Shown: one piece after another, positions 37,467 through 48,333 of the stretch
Numbering within the stretch: position 1 is the first letter of the stretch
Layout: the number at the start of each line of letters is the position of its first letter
NCBI RefSeq assembly: GCF_008040105.1
Contig: NZ_VRMG01000005.1
Span: 620,001-684,000 of the forward strand
DNA: 64,000 nucleotides
Source of the DNA: Lacisediminihabitans profunda
GTDB lineage: Bacteria; Actinomycetota; Actinomycetes; Actinomycetales; Microbacteriaceae
Direction: 5' to 3'
Position numbers and translations under genes: made by a program
The notes under the pieces: model-generated
Seen by the model: only the letters and a program-made list of their open reading frames with translations
Told to the model about the DNA's origin: nothing
The model's database searches: none

Positions 37467-38696
37467 ATGACCGAAACGATGATGGCGATCGCGCCCTCCC
37501 CGCTGCGACTCGGCGACGGCAGCCTTGCCCGCACCGCCTGGACGCTCTCGCCCGACGTCCTGCACGTGAACCACGGGTCGTTCGGTGCGGTGCCTCTCGT
37601 GGCGCAACAGGAGCAGAGCCGGCTGAGGTCCGAGATGGAGGCCGCTCCGGTCATCTGGTTTCCGGAACTTCCCGCGAGGGTCGCGTCGACCCGCGAGGCC
37701 ATCGCCGCGTTTCTCCGTGCGGATGCCGGCGACCTCGCCCTGGTGCCCAACGCGAGCGCGGGCGCCAGCGTCGTCTACTCGAGCCTGCCGGTGACGCCCG
37801 GGCTGGAGATCGTCGTCACCGACCACGGGTACGGCGCCGTGACCATGGGGGCCGAGCGGCTCGCCCGCCGCTGGGGCGGCACGGTGAGAACGGCTCGGGT
37901 GCCTCTCGGCGCTACGCCAGAGGAGGCGCACGACGCGATCGTCGCCGAGCTCGGTGACAAGACGGGCCTCATCGTCGTGGATCAGATCACGTCGGCCACG
38001 GCTCGTTTCCTGCCGGTGGACACGGTGGCCGCGGTCGCCCGGGAGCGGGGCATCGCCATGCTGGTGGATGCCGCGCACGTTCCCGGGCTCGTCGCCGATC
38101 CTCTCGCCGGCCTCGACTGCGACTTCTGGGTCGGCAATCTCCACAAGTTCGGGTGTGCGCCCCGCGGCACCGCGGCGCTCATCGCTCGTGGGCCGCTGCG
38201 CGACGAGCTGTATCCGCTGATCGACTCGTGGGGTGCCCCTCAGCACTTCCCTGAGCGTTTCGACACCCAGGGCACTGTCGACGCGACCGCCTATCTCTCC
38301 GCTCCGACGGCGCTCGACTTCATCGGATCGTCCTGGGGGTGGGATGCCGCGCGCCGCTACCTGACGGCCCTGGCCGACTATGCGGAGGCCACCATCGCCG
38401 CCGCGTTCACGAACCTCACGGGAGAGGACCACCGCGCGGATGTCGGGTCACCGGTGAACGCCCTGCGACTCGTGCGGCTGCCGACCGGGCTGGGGACGTC
38501 GCACGCGGAGGCGGACGCCCTCCGCGATCGGGTCGCGGCAGAACTCGGCATCGAGGCCGCGTTCACGAGCTTCGCCGGGGTCGGATACTTCCGCCTCTCC
38601 ACCCACGTCTACAACACGGCGGCCGACTTCGAAGAGTTCGCCGACCGCTGCGTGCCCGCCCTCGTCGCCCTGGCGGCGTCCGCGCGGGGCGAATGA
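37467..38696 (+). CDS. Class V aminotransferase-fold PLP enzyme (isopenicillin N epimerase-like)
   Basis: 409 residues. VNHGSFGAVP near the N-terminus, VDAAHVPGLVADPL with the PLP-binding Asp, and WVGNLHKFGCAPRGTA with Lys227 as the internal aldimine are the CefD/NifS-like class V pattern. Reaction unknown: relatives are epimerases, desulfurases and aminotransferases. It is the first gene of an operon with a CUT1-type importer, so it may act on an imported amine or amino compound (inference). ATG 37467 is chosen; GTG 37428 lies at the predicted transcription start and could serve a leaderless message. Confidence 0.9.
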   Translation: MTETMMAIAPSPLRLGDGSLARTAWTLSPDVLHVNHGSFGAVPLVAQQEQSRLRSEMEAAPVIWFPELPARVASTREAIAAFLRADAGDLALVPNASAGASVVYSSLPVTPGLEIVVTDHGYGAVTMGAERLARRWGGTVRTARVPLGATPEEAHDAIVAELGDKTGLIVVDQITSATARFLPVDTVAAVARERGIAMLVDAAHVPGLVADPLAGLDCDFWVGNLHKFGCAPRGTAALIARGPLRDELYPLIDSWGAPQHFPERFDTQGTVDATAYLSAPTALDFIGSSWGWDAARRYLTALADYAEATIAAAFTNLTGEDHRADVGSPVNALRLVRLPTGLGTSHAEADALRDRVAAELGIEAAFTSFAGVGYFRLSTHVYNTAADFEEFADRCVPALVALAASARGE

Positions 38697-38765
38697 CCGT
38701 GACCGCCGCTCACCGCTCAGCGAAATGTCCTGCTCGAGAAACCCTGCTCAAGGAATGAGGAAACA

Positions 38766-40067
38766 GTGAAGAAGAGACAAGTTCTGTCGCTCGTAGGGAT
38801 CGGCCTCGCGGCCGCCCTCGCGCTCTCCGGATGCTCCGCGCCGGCCGAAAGTGGGGGGAAGGTGACCCTGCAGATGGTGGAGAGCCTCACCAACCCGGTG
38901 AGAACGAAGGTGCTCAAGGGACTCCTCGCCGACTTCGAGAAGGCGAACCCGAACATCGCCGTCGATCTCATCTCCCCGCCCACCGACCAGGCGGACCAGA
39001 AGATCCAGCAGATGCTCCAGTCGGGGAGCGGGGTGGATGTGCTGGAGGTTCGCGACATCACCGTCGGCCCGTTCTCGACCAACGGCTGGCTCTCCGACAT
39101 GAGCGGCCAGCTCAAGGGCTGGAAAGGCTGGGGCGACCTCACCGACAACGCCGTCAAGTACGCGAAGAACGCGAAGGGCAAGACCTACTACGTGCCGTAC
39201 GGCTTCTACGGTCTCAGCCTCTTCTACCGCACGGACCTCGTGAAGGCGGCGGGCTTCGACGGCCCTCCCGCCTCCTGGAGCGACCTGCTTCACCAGGCCA
39301 CCGCTCTGCAGAACCCGGCCAAGAACCAGTTCGGCTACGCCTTCCGCGGCGGCACCAACGCCAACTCCAACGTCGTGGTGGCGATCGAAGCCTATGTCGC
39401 CAAAAAGCTGGATCACGACAACGCCTTCAAGCTCACCAACGGCAAGACGATCTTCTCGGCTCCGGAGGCAGCAGACGCGTTGAAGACATACTTCACGCTG
39501 TTCAGCAAGGCTTCGCCGCCGTCATCGGTGGCCTGGGGCTACCCCGAGATGGTGCAGGGCTTCTCGAGCGGTTCGACGGCGTTCCTGCTGCAGGACCCCG
39601 AGGTGATCGCCACCGTCGGCGAGTCCGACGCCATCACACCGGCCCAGTGGAGCACCGCACCGTTGCTCGCCGGCCCGTCCGGCATCGCCGTGCAGCCGAT
39701 GGCGACTGCCGGCTGGGGCACGGCGGCCAAGAGCACCCACAAGGCCGAGGCGGCGAAGCTCATCGAGTTCCTCTCCGAGGGCAAGGCGTCCACCACCTTC
39801 AGCCAGAAGAACAGCCTGGTCCCCATCCTGAAGAGCGCCGCAGACAGCCCGTTCTACAAGACCGGCGCCTGGGCGAGCTATCTCACGATGACCGAGCACC
39901 CGGACAAGTACGTCTCGGTGGTTCAGCCGCGTGACTCCGCCTGGTGGACCGAGTGGATTCAGAAGTCGGACTCCGAGGTGCAGAAGGTGCTCATCGGGCA
40001 GATGACCCAGAAGGAACTGCTCGCGAGCTGGGATGCCTACTGGACGGACAAGTGGAAGCAGAAATGA
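38766..40067 (+). CDS. ABC importer substrate-binding lipoprotein, family 1 (CUT1 sugar type)
   Basis: 433 residues. The lipobox LSGC anchors Cys23. The SBP_bac_1 pattern is clear: ADFEKANPNIAVDLI, VDVLEVRDITVGPF, GKTYYVPYGFYGLSLFYRTDLVKAAG. Ligands of the family are oligosaccharides, polyols and glycerophosphodiesters. GTG start with GAGGAA just upstream. It follows the PLP-enzyme gene by 69 bp and is followed by two permeases but no ATPase. Confidence 0.93.
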   Translation: MKKRQVLSLVGIGLAAALALSGCSAPAESGGKVTLQMVESLTNPVRTKVLKGLLADFEKANPNIAVDLISPPTDQADQKIQQMLQSGSGVDVLEVRDITVGPFSTNGWLSDMSGQLKGWKGWGDLTDNAVKYAKNAKGKTYYVPYGFYGLSLFYRTDLVKAAGFDGPPASWSDLLHQATALQNPAKNQFGYAFRGGTNANSNVVVAIEAYVAKKLDHDNAFKLTNGKTIFSAPEAADALKTYFTLFSKASPPSSVAWGYPEMVQGFSSGSTAFLLQDPEVIATVGESDAITPAQWSTAPLLAGPSGIAVQPMATAGWGTAAKSTHKAEAAKLIEFLSEGKASTTFSQKNSLVPILKSAADSPFYKTGAWASYLTMTEHPDKYVSVVQPRDSAWWTEWIQKSDSEVQKVLIGQMTQKELLASWDAYWTDKWKQK

Positions 40068-40098
40068 GCCCGTTGCTGAAGCGAAACGGTCGTCGACC

Positions 40099-41094
40099 GT
40101 GACGAAGCTCGACAACGTGACGAAGGGGCATCCGTCGACCGCGACGGGTGCCCCCGGCCCGGCCGTGGCGGTCGGTTCCGCCGAGCCGCGGTCGATCCGT
40201 CGACGGCGTGCGTTCACGGTGCGCCGCGGTGCGACCATGGTGGCCTTCATGGCCCCGGCCGTCCTGTTCGTGGCCGTCTTCATCTACTACCCGATGGTGT
40301 CTGGCAGCCAGATGGCCTTCCGCAACTGGAACCTCAACAACCTCACCGACACCGCGTTCGTGGGATTCAAGAACTTCCAGACGATCTTCGCCGACGCCAC
40401 CTTCTACACCGTGCTCGGCAACACGGTGGTGTGGGTCGTCGCCTCGATAGTTCCGCAGTTCGTCATCGGTTTCGCGATCGCACTGTTCCTGCGGCGCACG
40501 TTCCCGTTCCGCGGGCTGTACCAGGCACTGATCTTCTTTCCGTGGGCGATTTCGGGATTCCTCATCGGAATCCTCTTCCGCTGGATGTTCAACAGCGAGT
40601 TCGGAGTGATCAACGACCTGCTGAGCAAGGCCGGCATCATCCACAGCCCCATTCCGTGGCTCGCCGACCCGAAGACGGCGATGGTTGCGGTGATCATCGC
40701 CAACGTCTGGTACGGCGTGACCTTCTTCGCGATCATCATCCTCGCGGCGTTGCAGTCGGTTCCCGACGAGATGCTGGAGGCGGCCGCCCTGGACGGCGCG
40801 GGCAAGGCGCGCACCCTGTTCCAGGTGATCGTGCCGTACATCCGCATCACCCTCTCGCTCACCGTGCTGCTGCGGGTGATCTGGATCTTCAACTTCCCCG
40901 ACATCATCTACGGCATGACCGGCGGGGGACCGGCCAACCAGACCCACATCGTCACCACCTGGATGATCGCCACGACGCAGCGAGGGGACTATGGTCAGGC
41001 CTCCGCGCTCGGCCTCATCGTCGTCGGGCTGCTCGTGCTGTTTTCGATCTTCTTCCTCACCGCCAGCCGCGAAAAGAAGGGCGACCTCTCATGA
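40099..41094 (+). CDS. CUT1-type ABC importer permease (MalF-like)
   Basis: About 331 residues. A disordered N-terminal tail of about 45 residues precedes six helices. The EAA loop reads EMLEAAALDGAGKARTLFQVIVPYI. The binding-protein-dependent transport domain is complete (FYTVLGNTVVWVV to YGMTGGGPANQT). It forms the pore with the next gene's product. The start is uncertain: GTG 40099, GTG 40117 and ATG 40033 (inside the preceding gene) are in frame and none has a strong Shine-Dalgarno. Confidence 0.92.
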   Translation: MTKLDNVTKGHPSTATGAPGPAVAVGSAEPRSIRRRRAFTVRRGATMVAFMAPAVLFVAVFIYYPMVSGSQMAFRNWNLNNLTDTAFVGFKNFQTIFADATFYTVLGNTVVWVVASIVPQFVIGFAIALFLRRTFPFRGLYQALIFFPWAISGFLIGILFRWMFNSEFGVINDLLSKAGIIHSPIPWLADPKTAMVAVIIANVWYGVTFFAIIILAALQSVPDEMLEAAALDGAGKARTLFQVIVPYIRITLSLTVLLRVIWIFNFPDIIYGMTGGGPANQTHIVTTWMIATTQRGDYGQASALGLIVVGLLVLFSIFFLTASREKKGDLS

Positions 41095-41927
41095 TCACCA
41101 GGGAGACCCCTCTCGCCAGGACCGTCAGGATCGCGTTCCTCGCGCTGTGGCTGGTCATCACCCTCTTTCCGCTGTATTGGATCGCGGTCACCTCGTTCAA
41201 GTCGCCAGGCTCGGTCTTCAGCTACCCCCTCACCTACTGGCCGAAGGTCTTTTCGCTCGAGAACTACGCCGGTCTGTTCGCCAAGTCGCAGTTCGGCGTC
41301 TACGTGGCCAACAGCCTCGTGGTCTCGATCACGGCCGCGCTCGTCGCGACCCTCATCTCGTTGATGTCCGCCTACGTGCTCGCGCGCTTCGAGTTCCGCA
41401 GCAAGGGCGCCCTGCTCATGGGGTTCCTGGTGACGCAGATGATTCCGTCCTTCATCGCTCTCGGACCTCTCTACCTCATGTTCACGAGTCTCGGGCTGGT
41501 GGACAACAGGTTCGGCCTGACCCTGATCTACATCGCGGTGTGCATCCCTTTCTGCACCGTGATGCTGCGGGGATTCTTCGCGAACGTGCCGGATGCCCTC
41601 GAGGAGGCCGCGATGATCGATGGCTGCTCCCGGGTCGGCGCCCTCTTCCGAGTCCTGGTGCCCGTGATGAAACCGGGAATCGTCGCGGCGTTCATCTTCA
41701 ACTTCGTGAACTGCTGGAACGAACTGTTCCTGTCCGTGACCCTCATCAACAGCGACGGCAAGAAGACCATCCCCACCGCGCTCAACGATTTCATCAGCAG
41801 CTACAACATCGACTGGGGGTCGATGTCGGCCGCGGCCGTCCTCACCATCGTGCCGACAATGGTGCTGTTCGCCTTCGCCAGCCGATACATCGTGCAGGGT
41901 CTGACCGCCGGGGCGGTGAAGGGCTGA
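41091..41927 (+). CDS. CUT1-type ABC importer permease (MalG-like)
   Basis: 278 residues, six helices. The MalG-like markers [16 protein letters not shown] near the N-terminus and EAA loop [29 protein letters not shown] are clear. It overlaps the MalF-like gene by ATGA. The operon ends here without an ATP-binding subunit; CUT1 importers in Actinobacteria often share one distant MsiK-like ATPase. Confidence 0.94.
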   Translation: MITRETPLARTVRIAFLALWLVITLFPLYWIAVTSFKSPGSVFSYPLTYWPKVFSLENYAGLFAKSQFGVYVANSLVVSITAALVATLISLMSAYVLARFEFRSKGALLMGFLVTQMIPSFIALGPLYLMFTSLGLVDNRFGLTLIYIAVCIPFCTVMLRGFFANVPDALEEAAMIDGCSRVGALFRVLVPVMKPGIVAAFIFNFVNCWNELFLSVTLINSDGKKTIPTALNDFISSYNIDWGSMSAAAVLTIVPTMVLFAFASRYIVQGLTAGAVKG

Positions 41928-41940
41928 GCCGAGCCCGCCC

Positions 41941-42894
41941 CTAGGGGTGATCGGGGTCCAGGGATGCCTCATCCGGCGTCGAGAGCGAAAGCAGGGCCTC
42001 CTGGATGTGCTCGTTCGTGGTGAGCCTCCGCTCGATCCGGCGAAGCGAGTACGCGACGTGGGTCTCCGTGTCGTCTCCCACGATGTCCACCGAGGCGACG
42101 AGGAACACCTTTCCCGGACCCACGAACTCCAGGTGCAGGTAGGTGACCCGGTCGACTTCCGGCTGGTCGAGAAGGCGGCGCAGCACCTCGTTGCGCAGCC
42201 GGGCATCCGGCATCTCGCCGATGAGAAACCGGCGGTTGCGGTCGATGAGCACGATGGCCACTCCGCCGAGAAGCACGCCGACCAGGATCGACCCGATCGA
42301 GTCGAACACCGCGAGGGCGGTCAGCTGGTGCAGCAGGATGCCGACGAAGGCGATCGCGAGGCCGACGAGCGCCGCGGCATCCTCGGCGAACACCGCGCGC
42401 AGCGTGGCATTCGAACTGGTGAGGGCGTAGAACCCGGTGCTGGTGCCGCGGTCGATGCCACCCCGCCTGGCCTGGCGGAAGGCCTGCGCGAACGAGAAGC
42501 CCTCGAGCAGGAACGAGACGGCGAGCACGAGATAGGCGACGCCGAAGTTGGTGGCATTCTCCGGCTGGATCAACTGCTGGATGCCGTGGCTGATCGAGAC
42601 GATGGCGCCCGCGCTGAAGATGCCGAAGGCCGCGATCATCGACCAGACGTAGGCCTCCCGGCCGTAGCCGAGCGGATGCGAGGAGTCGCGCGTCTTCGTC
42701 GAGCGACGGTCGGCCACGAGGAGGAAGATCTCGTTGCCGAAGTCCGCCCAGGAGTGGGCCGTCTCGGCGACCATGGAGGCGGATCCGGTTATCACGGACG
42801 CCACGGTCTTCGCGATCGCCACCAGGAGGTTCGAACCGAGGGCGATCAGCACGGTGAGGGATCCGCCGGCGACGGTTGGTGCGGCCTCGGTCAT
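41941..42894 (-). CDS. Cation diffusion facilitator (CDF) family transporter
   Basis: 317 residues. Six hydrophobic segments, with the substrate-site block [19 protein letters not shown] in helix 2 (HxxxD) and [19 protein letters not shown] in helix 5. A cytosolic C-terminal domain ends in a Leu-rich, acidic tail. CDF proteins export divalent metals, mostly Zn, Fe, Mn or Co, in exchange for protons. The metal is not decided by these motifs. It converges on the permease gene and is divergent from ileS. Confidence 0.92.
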   Translation of the reverse strand: MTEAAPTVAGGSLTVLIALGSNLLVAIAKTVASVITGSASMVAETAHSWADFGNEIFLLVADRRSTKTRDSSHPLGYGREAYVWSMIAAFGIFSAGAIVSISHGIQQLIQPENATNFGVAYLVLAVSFLLEGFSFAQAFRQARRGGIDRGTSTGFYALTSSNATLRAVFAEDAAALVGLAIAFVGILLHQLTALAVFDSIGSILVGVLLGGVAIVLIDRNRRFLIGEMPDARLRNEVLRRLLDQPEVDRVTYLHLEFVGPGKVFLVASVDIVGDDTETHVAYSLRRIERRLTTNEHIQEALLSLSTPDEASLDPDHP

Positions 42895-42980
42895 CGCCTC
42901 AGTCTGGCAGGTCGACCCGGCCGGATCGCGTCGGTCTTTTCCCCCACCGCTGCCGGCGTCCCGCTAACCGCTAGGATTGA

Positions 42981-43135
42981 GGCACAGACTGCGATCCGGC
43001 CATCACCGGGGAGTCCTCGGAAGAACGGCGAACACCCCTCACGGGGCGGGCGGCAAGTAGAGCCGAGCGGGCGAGCCCGTCACAGCCGTAACGAGCGGTC
43101 GGAGCAATCCGGCAAGCGAGGTGGTACCGCGTCAG
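42981..43135 (+). ncRNA. T-box riboswitch upstream of ileS (Ile specifier ATC)
   Basis: The T-box/antisequestrator core GCGAGGTGGTACCGCG lies at 43116-43131 with the tRNA-acceptor-pairing bulge. The stem I region GGCCATCACCGGGGAG offers an ATC specifier at 43002-43004, and GGAAGAAC follows, as in compact actinobacterial ileS T-boxes. Downstream TCCAG (43166-43170) can pair with CTGGA (43182-43186) over the Shine-Dalgarno, fitting translational rather than transcriptional control. Exact ends are approximate. Confidence 0.9.
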
Positions 43136-43191
43136 TCGCACCCGAGAGTGCGCCCGGCGTCCTCGTCCAGACAGCAATGACCTGGAGAGAC

Positions 43192-46100
43192 ATGACCTAC
43201 CCCAAGAGCTCGCCCGACGCCGAACCCGCCGAACCGCTGCGCCCGAGCCCCAACTTTCCGGCCATCGAGCTCGAGGTGCTTGAGTTCTGGAAGCGCGACG
43301 ACACGTTCCGGGCCTCCATCGAGGCGCGCGAGGGCGCCGAGGAGTGGGTGTTCTACGACGGGCCGCCCTTCGCGAACGGACTGCCGCACTACGGCCACCT
43401 GCTCACCGGGTACGCGAAGGACCTGTTCCCGCGCTACCAGACCATGCGCGGCAAGCAGGTGCACCGCCGGTTCGGCTGGGACACCCACGGGCTGCCGGCG
43501 GAGCTCGAGGCGATGCGCCAGCTCGGCATCACCGAGAAGCACCAGATCGAGGAGATGGGAATCGCCACCTTCAACGCGAAGGCACGCGAGTCCGTGCTCG
43601 AGTACACCCGCGAGTGGGAGGAGTACGTCACCCGCCAGGCGCGCTGGGTCGACTTCGAGAACGACTACAAGACGCTCGATGTGACCTTCATGGAGTCGGT
43701 GATCTGGGCCTTCAAACGGCTCTACGACAAGGGCCTCGCCTACGAGGGATTCCGCGTGCTGCCGTACTGCTGGCACGACCAGACGCCGCTCTCCAACCAC
43801 GAACTCCGCATGGACGACGACGTCTATCGGATGCGGCAGGACCAGTCGGTGACCGTCACGTTCCCGCTCGACGGCGCGAAGGCCGAGAGCCTGCGCCTCA
43901 CCGGGGTGAAGGCCCTGGCCTGGACGACGACGCCGTGGACCCTGCCCACCAACCTCGCCCTCGCCGTCGGCCCCGACATCCGCTACGCCGTCGTGTCCAG
44001 CGGTCCGCTTGGCGCCTCGGACGGGTCGGCCGAGGGCGTGTCCGAGTTCCTCCTGGCCGCCGACACCGTGGCCACCTACGCGAAGGATCTCGGCTACGGC
44101 TCGCCCGAGGCCGCCGTCACCGCGATCGACCGCACGATCCTCGGTTCCGAGCTCGCCGGCGTCCGCTATGACCGGCTGTGGGACTACTACGCCGACGAGG
44201 AGGCCTGGGGCACCGGCAACGCCTGGCAGATCCTCGTGGCCGACTACGTCGCCACCGGCGAGGGCACCGGAATCGTGCACCAGGCGCCCGCCTACGGTGA
44301 AGACGACCAGGTCACCTGCGCCGCTGCCGGCATCCCGGTGATCATCTCCGTCGACGACGGAGGCAAGTTCCTGTCGATCGTCACGGATGTCGCCGGCCTG
44401 CACGTCTTCGATGCGAACAAGCCGCTCGTGCAGAAGCTGCGCGCCGACGGGCGCCTGCTCCGCGTGGCGAGCTACGAGCACAGCTACCCGCACTGCTGGC
44501 GCTGCAAGAACCCGCTCATCTACAAGGCCGTCTCGAGCTGGTTCATCCGCGTCACCGAGATCCGCGACCGCATGGTCGAGCTCAACCAGGAGATCAACTG
44601 GGTGCCGGACAACGTGAAGGACGGCCAGTTCGGCAAGTGGATCGCCAACGCCCGAGACTGGTCCATCTCGCGCAACCGGTACTGGGGATCGCCGATCCCG
44701 ATCTGGAAGAGCGACGACCCGGAGTACCCGCGCATCGACGTCTACGGCTCGCTCGACGAGCTCGAGGCCGACTTCGGCGTGCGACCGGACGACCTGCACC
44801 GCCCGTACATCGACGCACTCACCCGGCCCAACCCCGACGACCCAACCGGCAGGTCCACGATGCGCCGCATCGAAGACGTGCTCGACGTGTGGTTCGACTC
44901 CGGCTCGATGCCCTTCGCCCAGGTGCACTACCCGTTCGAGAACGGGGAGTTCTTCGAGGAGCACAATCCGGCCGACTTCATCGTCGAGTACATCGGCCAG
45001 ACCCGCGGCTGGTTCTACATGCTGCACGTGCTGTCGACGGCGCTCTTCGACCGACCGGCCTTCAAGAACGTCATCGTGCATGGAATCGTGCTCGGCAGCG
45101 ACGGCCAGAAGATGTCCAAGTCTCTGCGCAATTATCCGGATGTCTCCGAGGTCTTCGACCGGGACGGCGCGGATGCGATGCGCTGGTTCCTCATGGCGTC
45201 GTCGGTGATCCGCGGCGGCAACCTCATCGTCACGGAGGAGGGCATCCGCGAGGGCGTTCGCCAGCTCATGCTTCCCCTGTGGAACAGCTACTACTTCTTC
45301 AGCCTCTACGCCAACGCGGCCGACTACACCGCCGAGTGGCGCACCGACTCCGCCGACGTGCTCGACCGCTACCTGCTCGCCAAGACGCGCGAGCTCGTGG
45401 TCGATGTGACCACCCACCTCGACAACCTCGACAGCCCGCTCGCCGCGCTCGCCCTGCGCGACTTCGGCGACGTGCTCACGAACTGGTACGTGCGCCGCAG
45501 CCGTGACCGCTTCTGGTCGGGGGACACCGCCACCGCCGAGGGGCGTGACGCGTTCGACACGCTCTACACGGTGCTCGAGACGCTCACCCGCCTCGCCGCG
45601 CCCCTTCTGCCGCTCGTCAGCGAGCGTGTCTGGAAGGGTCTCACCGGCGAACGCAGCGTGCACCTGACCGACTGGCCGAACGTCGAGCGCTTCCCGCTCG
45701 ACCACGAACTGGTCGCGGCGATGGACCGGGTGCGCGAGATCGCGTCCTCCGGCCTCGGCCTGCGCAAGGCGACGGGGCTCCGGGTGCGCCTGCCGCTCGC
45801 CGAGCTGACCGTGGTGGCCGACAACGTGCACTCCCTCGCCGGGTTCTCCGACATCCTGCGCGACGAACTCAACGTCAAGGCCGTGGTGTTGCGCGAGCTC
45901 GAGGAGGGCAGCCTCGCCGACTTCGGCATCACCCGCAAGCTCACGGTGAACGCCCGGGCCGCCGGTCCGCGCATCGGCAAGGCGGTGCAGGCCGTGATCC
46001 AGGCCGCCCGGGCCGGCGACTGGTCGCCGAGCGGCGACGGTGTGCTGGTGGGCGGCATCGAGCTGGTCGCCGGCGAGTTCGAGCTCGAGCTGCAGGCGGC

Positions 46101-46509
46101 GCACGAGGCCCAGGCCATCACCTTCCTGCCCGGCGGCGGCTTCGTCCTGCTCGACACCGAGACCACCTGGGAGCTCGAGGCGGAGGGCCTCGCGCGGGAC
46201 ATCATCCGCGCGGTGCAGGACACCCGCAAGGCCGCCGGGCTCGCCGTGAGCGACCGGATCGACCTCGCGCTCTACCTCGCCTCCGGCTCCGAGCGGTTGG
46301 GAGTGGAGCCCTTCGAAGACACGATCGCCCGGGAGACTCTCGCCCTGGCGATTGAGGTCAGTTCGACGGACGGCGAGAATGTTGAGACGTATGCCGCGCA
46401 ACACGGCACACCCGGCGCCTTCCGGGCGCTCGTGCCGGCGGGCCAGTACGCGAACAGCGGCGACATCCTCGTCCAAGTCACCATCCACGGAGCAGGTACA
46501 GATGTCTAA
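43192..46509 (+). CDS. ileS: Isoleucyl-tRNA synthetase, long (eukaryote-like) type
   Basis: 1,105 residues, class I. HYGH at 66-69 ([15 protein letters not shown]), KMSKS near 640 ([12 protein letters not shown]), the CP1 editing domain with TTPWTLPTN, and a long C-terminal extension (about 820-1105) mark the longer IleRS2 type common in Actinobacteria. It charges tRNA-Ile. ATG 43192 follows GGAG by 4 nt, and that Shine-Dalgarno can be masked by the T-box leader. An in-frame ATG at 43177 lies upstream of the Shine-Dalgarno. It overlaps folC by 8 bp. Confidence 0.96.
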   Translation: MTYPKSSPDAEPAEPLRPSPNFPAIELEVLEFWKRDDTFRASIEAREGAEEWVFYDGPPFANGLPHYGHLLTGYAKDLFPRYQTMRGKQVHRRFGWDTHGLPAELEAMRQLGITEKHQIEEMGIATFNAKARESVLEYTREWEEYVTRQARWVDFENDYKTLDVTFMESVIWAFKRLYDKGLAYEGFRVLPYCWHDQTPLSNHELRMDDDVYRMRQDQSVTVTFPLDGAKAESLRLTGVKALAWTTTPWTLPTNLALAVGPDIRYAVVSSGPLGASDGSAEGVSEFLLAADTVATYAKDLGYGSPEAAVTAIDRTILGSELAGVRYDRLWDYYADEEAWGTGNAWQILVADYVATGEGTGIVHQAPAYGEDDQVTCAAAGIPVIISVDDGGKFLSIVTDVAGLHVFDANKPLVQKLRADGRLLRVASYEHSYPHCWRCKNPLIYKAVSSWFIRVTEIRDRMVELNQEINWVPDNVKDGQFGKWIANARDWSISRNRYWGSPIPIWKSDDPEYPRIDVYGSLDELEADFGVRPDDLHRPYIDALTRPNPDDPTGRSTMRRIEDVLDVWFDSGSMPFAQVHYPFENGEFFEEHNPADFIVEYIGQTRGWFYMLHVLSTALFDRPAFKNVIVHGIVLGSDGQKMSKSLRNYPDVSEVFDRDGADAMRWFLMASSVIRGGNLIVTEEGIREGVRQLMLPLWNSYYFFSLYANAADYTAEWRTDSADVLDRYLLAKTRELVVDVTTHLDNLDSPLAALALRDFGDVLTNWYVRRSRDRFWSGDTATAEGRDAFDTLYTVLETLTRLAAPLLPLVSERVWKGLTGERSVHLTDWPNVERFPLDHELVAAMDRVREIASSGLGLRKATGLRVRLPLAELTVVADNVHSLAGFSDILRDELNVKAVVLRELEEGSLADFGITRKLTVNARAAGPRIGKAVQAVIQAARAGDWSPSGDGVLVGGIELVAGEFELELQAAHEAQAITFLPGGGFVLLDTETTWELEAEGLARDIIRAVQDTRKAAGLAVSDRIDLALYLASGSERLGVEPFEDTIARETLALAIEVSSTDGENVETYAAQHGTPGAFRALVPAGQYANSGDILVQVTIHGAGTDV

Positions 46510-47893
46510 GAACCACGACGCGCACGACCCGGAACTCAGCGACGACGCGCTCTACCAGAACGACGCTGACGAGGTCTACCGCGAACTCCTCGACCGCGTC
46601 GGCGAGGCGAACCCGCAGCCGCGCCTCGGGCCCACCAGGCGGGTCGTCGAACTGCTCGGCGACCCCCAGCGGGCGTACCCGATCATCCACATCACCGGCA
46701 CGAACGGCAAGACCTCCACGAGCCGCCTCACCGAGAGCATCCTGCGGGCGTACGGGCTCCGAACGGGCCTCCTCACGAGTCCGCACCTCGTGCGGGTGAA
46801 CGAGCGCATCGTGGTGGACGGCGACCCCATCTCCAACGAGGCGTTCGTCGCCAACTACCACGACATCCGGCCGTACCTGCTCATGGTGGACGCGGAACTC
46901 GAGGCGGCGGGGGAGCTGCCGCTCACCTTCTTCGAGGCCTTCACCGCCCTGGCCTATGCGAGCTTCGCCGACGCCCCGGTGGATGTCGCGGTGATCGAGG
47001 TCGGACTCGGCGGCGAGTGGGACTCCACCAACGTCGGCGACGGCGTGGTCGCGGTGTTCACCCCGATCTCCCTCGACCACACCGCCCGGCTCGGCAACAC
47101 CGTGGCGCAGATCGCCGCCACCAAGTCGGGCATAATCAAGCCCGCGGCCGCCGTCGTGACCTCCACCCAGCAGCCGACAGCTCTCGCCGAGCTCGAACGC
47201 GCCGCCGAGCTCAGCGAGTCGAGCCTCGCCGTGCAGGGCAAGGCCTTCGAGTTGCTCGGCACGACCGTGGCGGTCGGCGGGCAGGTGCTCTCGGTGCGCG
47301 GACTCGCCGGCACCTACAACGACCTCTTCCTGCCGCTGTTCGGAGACCACCAGGCCCAGAACGCCGCGGTCGCGATCGCGGCCGTCGAGTCGTTCCTCGG
47401 CGGCGGCGAGCAGGCGCTCGTCGGCGATGTTCTCGCCGAGGGCCTCGCCACGGCGGCCTCCCCTGGGCGCCTCCAGGTGATCGGCGTCGAGCCGACCGTG
47501 ATCATCGACGCCGCCCACAATCCGGATGGCGCCGAGTCGCTCACCAAGGCGATCTCCAGCTACTTCACCTTCGACGAGGTGGGTATCGTGCTCGGCGTGC
47601 TCGCCGACAAGGATGCGCGGGGCATCGTCTCCGCACTGGTCCCGATCACCACGCGGTTCTTCGTCACCGCATCGGGCTCCGACCGCGCGGTGTCGGTGGA
47701 CGACCTCACGCCGATCGTGGTCGACCTCGCCGGCGAGGCAGCCACCGAGTCGTTCGACTCCGCCCAGGACGCGATCGACGCGGCGCGCGAGTGGGCCGCG
47801 CAGGAGCCGAGGCGCGGAGTCGTGATCACCGGATCCATCACCCTGATCGGAGAGGCGATCACCCTCGCCGAACAGGACGGCTGGAAGCGGTGA
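46502..47893 (+). CDS. folC: Folylpolyglutamate synthase / dihydrofolate synthase
   Basis: 463 residues. The ATP-binding loop ITGTNGKTS is at 64-72, followed by [11 protein letters not shown], the [10 protein letters not shown] block, [12 protein letters not shown] and the C-terminal [12 protein letters not shown] motif. It adds glutamates to folates in the cytoplasm. GGAG lies 10 nt before the ATG, inside the end of ileS; the gene overlaps ileS by 8 bp and the DUF4233 gene by 4 bp. Confidence 0.96.
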   Translation: MSKNHDAHDPELSDDALYQNDADEVYRELLDRVGEANPQPRLGPTRRVVELLGDPQRAYPIIHITGTNGKTSTSRLTESILRAYGLRTGLLTSPHLVRVNERIVVDGDPISNEAFVANYHDIRPYLLMVDAELEAAGELPLTFFEAFTALAYASFADAPVDVAVIEVGLGGEWDSTNVGDGVVAVFTPISLDHTARLGNTVAQIAATKSGIIKPAAAVVTSTQQPTALAELERAAELSESSLAVQGKAFELLGTTVAVGGQVLSVRGLAGTYNDLFLPLFGDHQAQNAAVAIAAVESFLGGGEQALVGDVLAEGLATAASPGRLQVIGVEPTVIIDAAHNPDGAESLTKAISSYFTFDEVGIVLGVLADKDARGIVSALVPITTRFFVTASGSDRAVSVDDLTPIVVDLAGEAATESFDSAQDAIDAAREWAAQEPRRGVVITGSITLIGEAITLAEQDGWKR

Positions 47894-48333
47894 CTGCGCA
47901 GCCGGCGGCCGGCCGAACGCGCCGGGCGCGCTCGGCCACCGAGTCGCTGCTCTCGATCGTGCTGCTGCTCGAGGCGGTGCTGGTGTTCTTCATCGCGCTC
48001 ACCGCGTTCGGCCTGCGCGTGCTGCCGGCCGCCGCCGCCTTCGGCGGGGGAGCGGCGCTGCTCGTGGCCCTGCTGGTGGTGGGTCGGCTGGTTCGCTACC
48101 GCTGGGGGGTCTGGCTCGGCTGGCTGGCCCAGGCCGTGCTGCTCGCCACCGGACTGCTGCTTCCGCTCATGTGGTTCATCGGGGCGGTCTTCGCCGCCCT
48201 CTGGACCTACTGCGCCATCACCGGCCGTCGCCTCGATCGACGCAATGCCCTCCGCCGCACCGTCCAGAACCCCACCGAAAGAACCGAAACCACCACAACG
48301 CCGGACCTGCCCGGCACTGAGGAGTCACCATGA
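47890..48333 (+). CDS. DUF4233 membrane protein
   Basis: 147 residues. Four hydrophobic helices (about 20-42, 46-68, 74-94, 96-114) and a polar tail match DUF4233, a family found between folC and ndk in many Actinobacteria. Function unknown. It starts at GTG 47890 within the folC stop (GTGA) and ends in an ATGA overlap with ndk, so the three genes are translationally coupled. Confidence 0.88.
   Translation: MTAQPAAGRTRRARSATESLLSIVLLLEAVLVFFIALTAFGLRVLPAAAAFGGGAALLVALLVVGRLVRYRWGVWLGWLAQAVLLATGLLLPLMWFIGAVFAALWTYCAITGRRLDRRNALRRTVQNPTERTETTTTPDLPGTEESP

Noticed and set aside
43132-46488. 1,118-codon open frame antisense to ileS
   Set aside because: High-GC shadow frame; composition is His/Val/Asp/Arg-rich without domains, and the sense strand encodes a complete IleRS.
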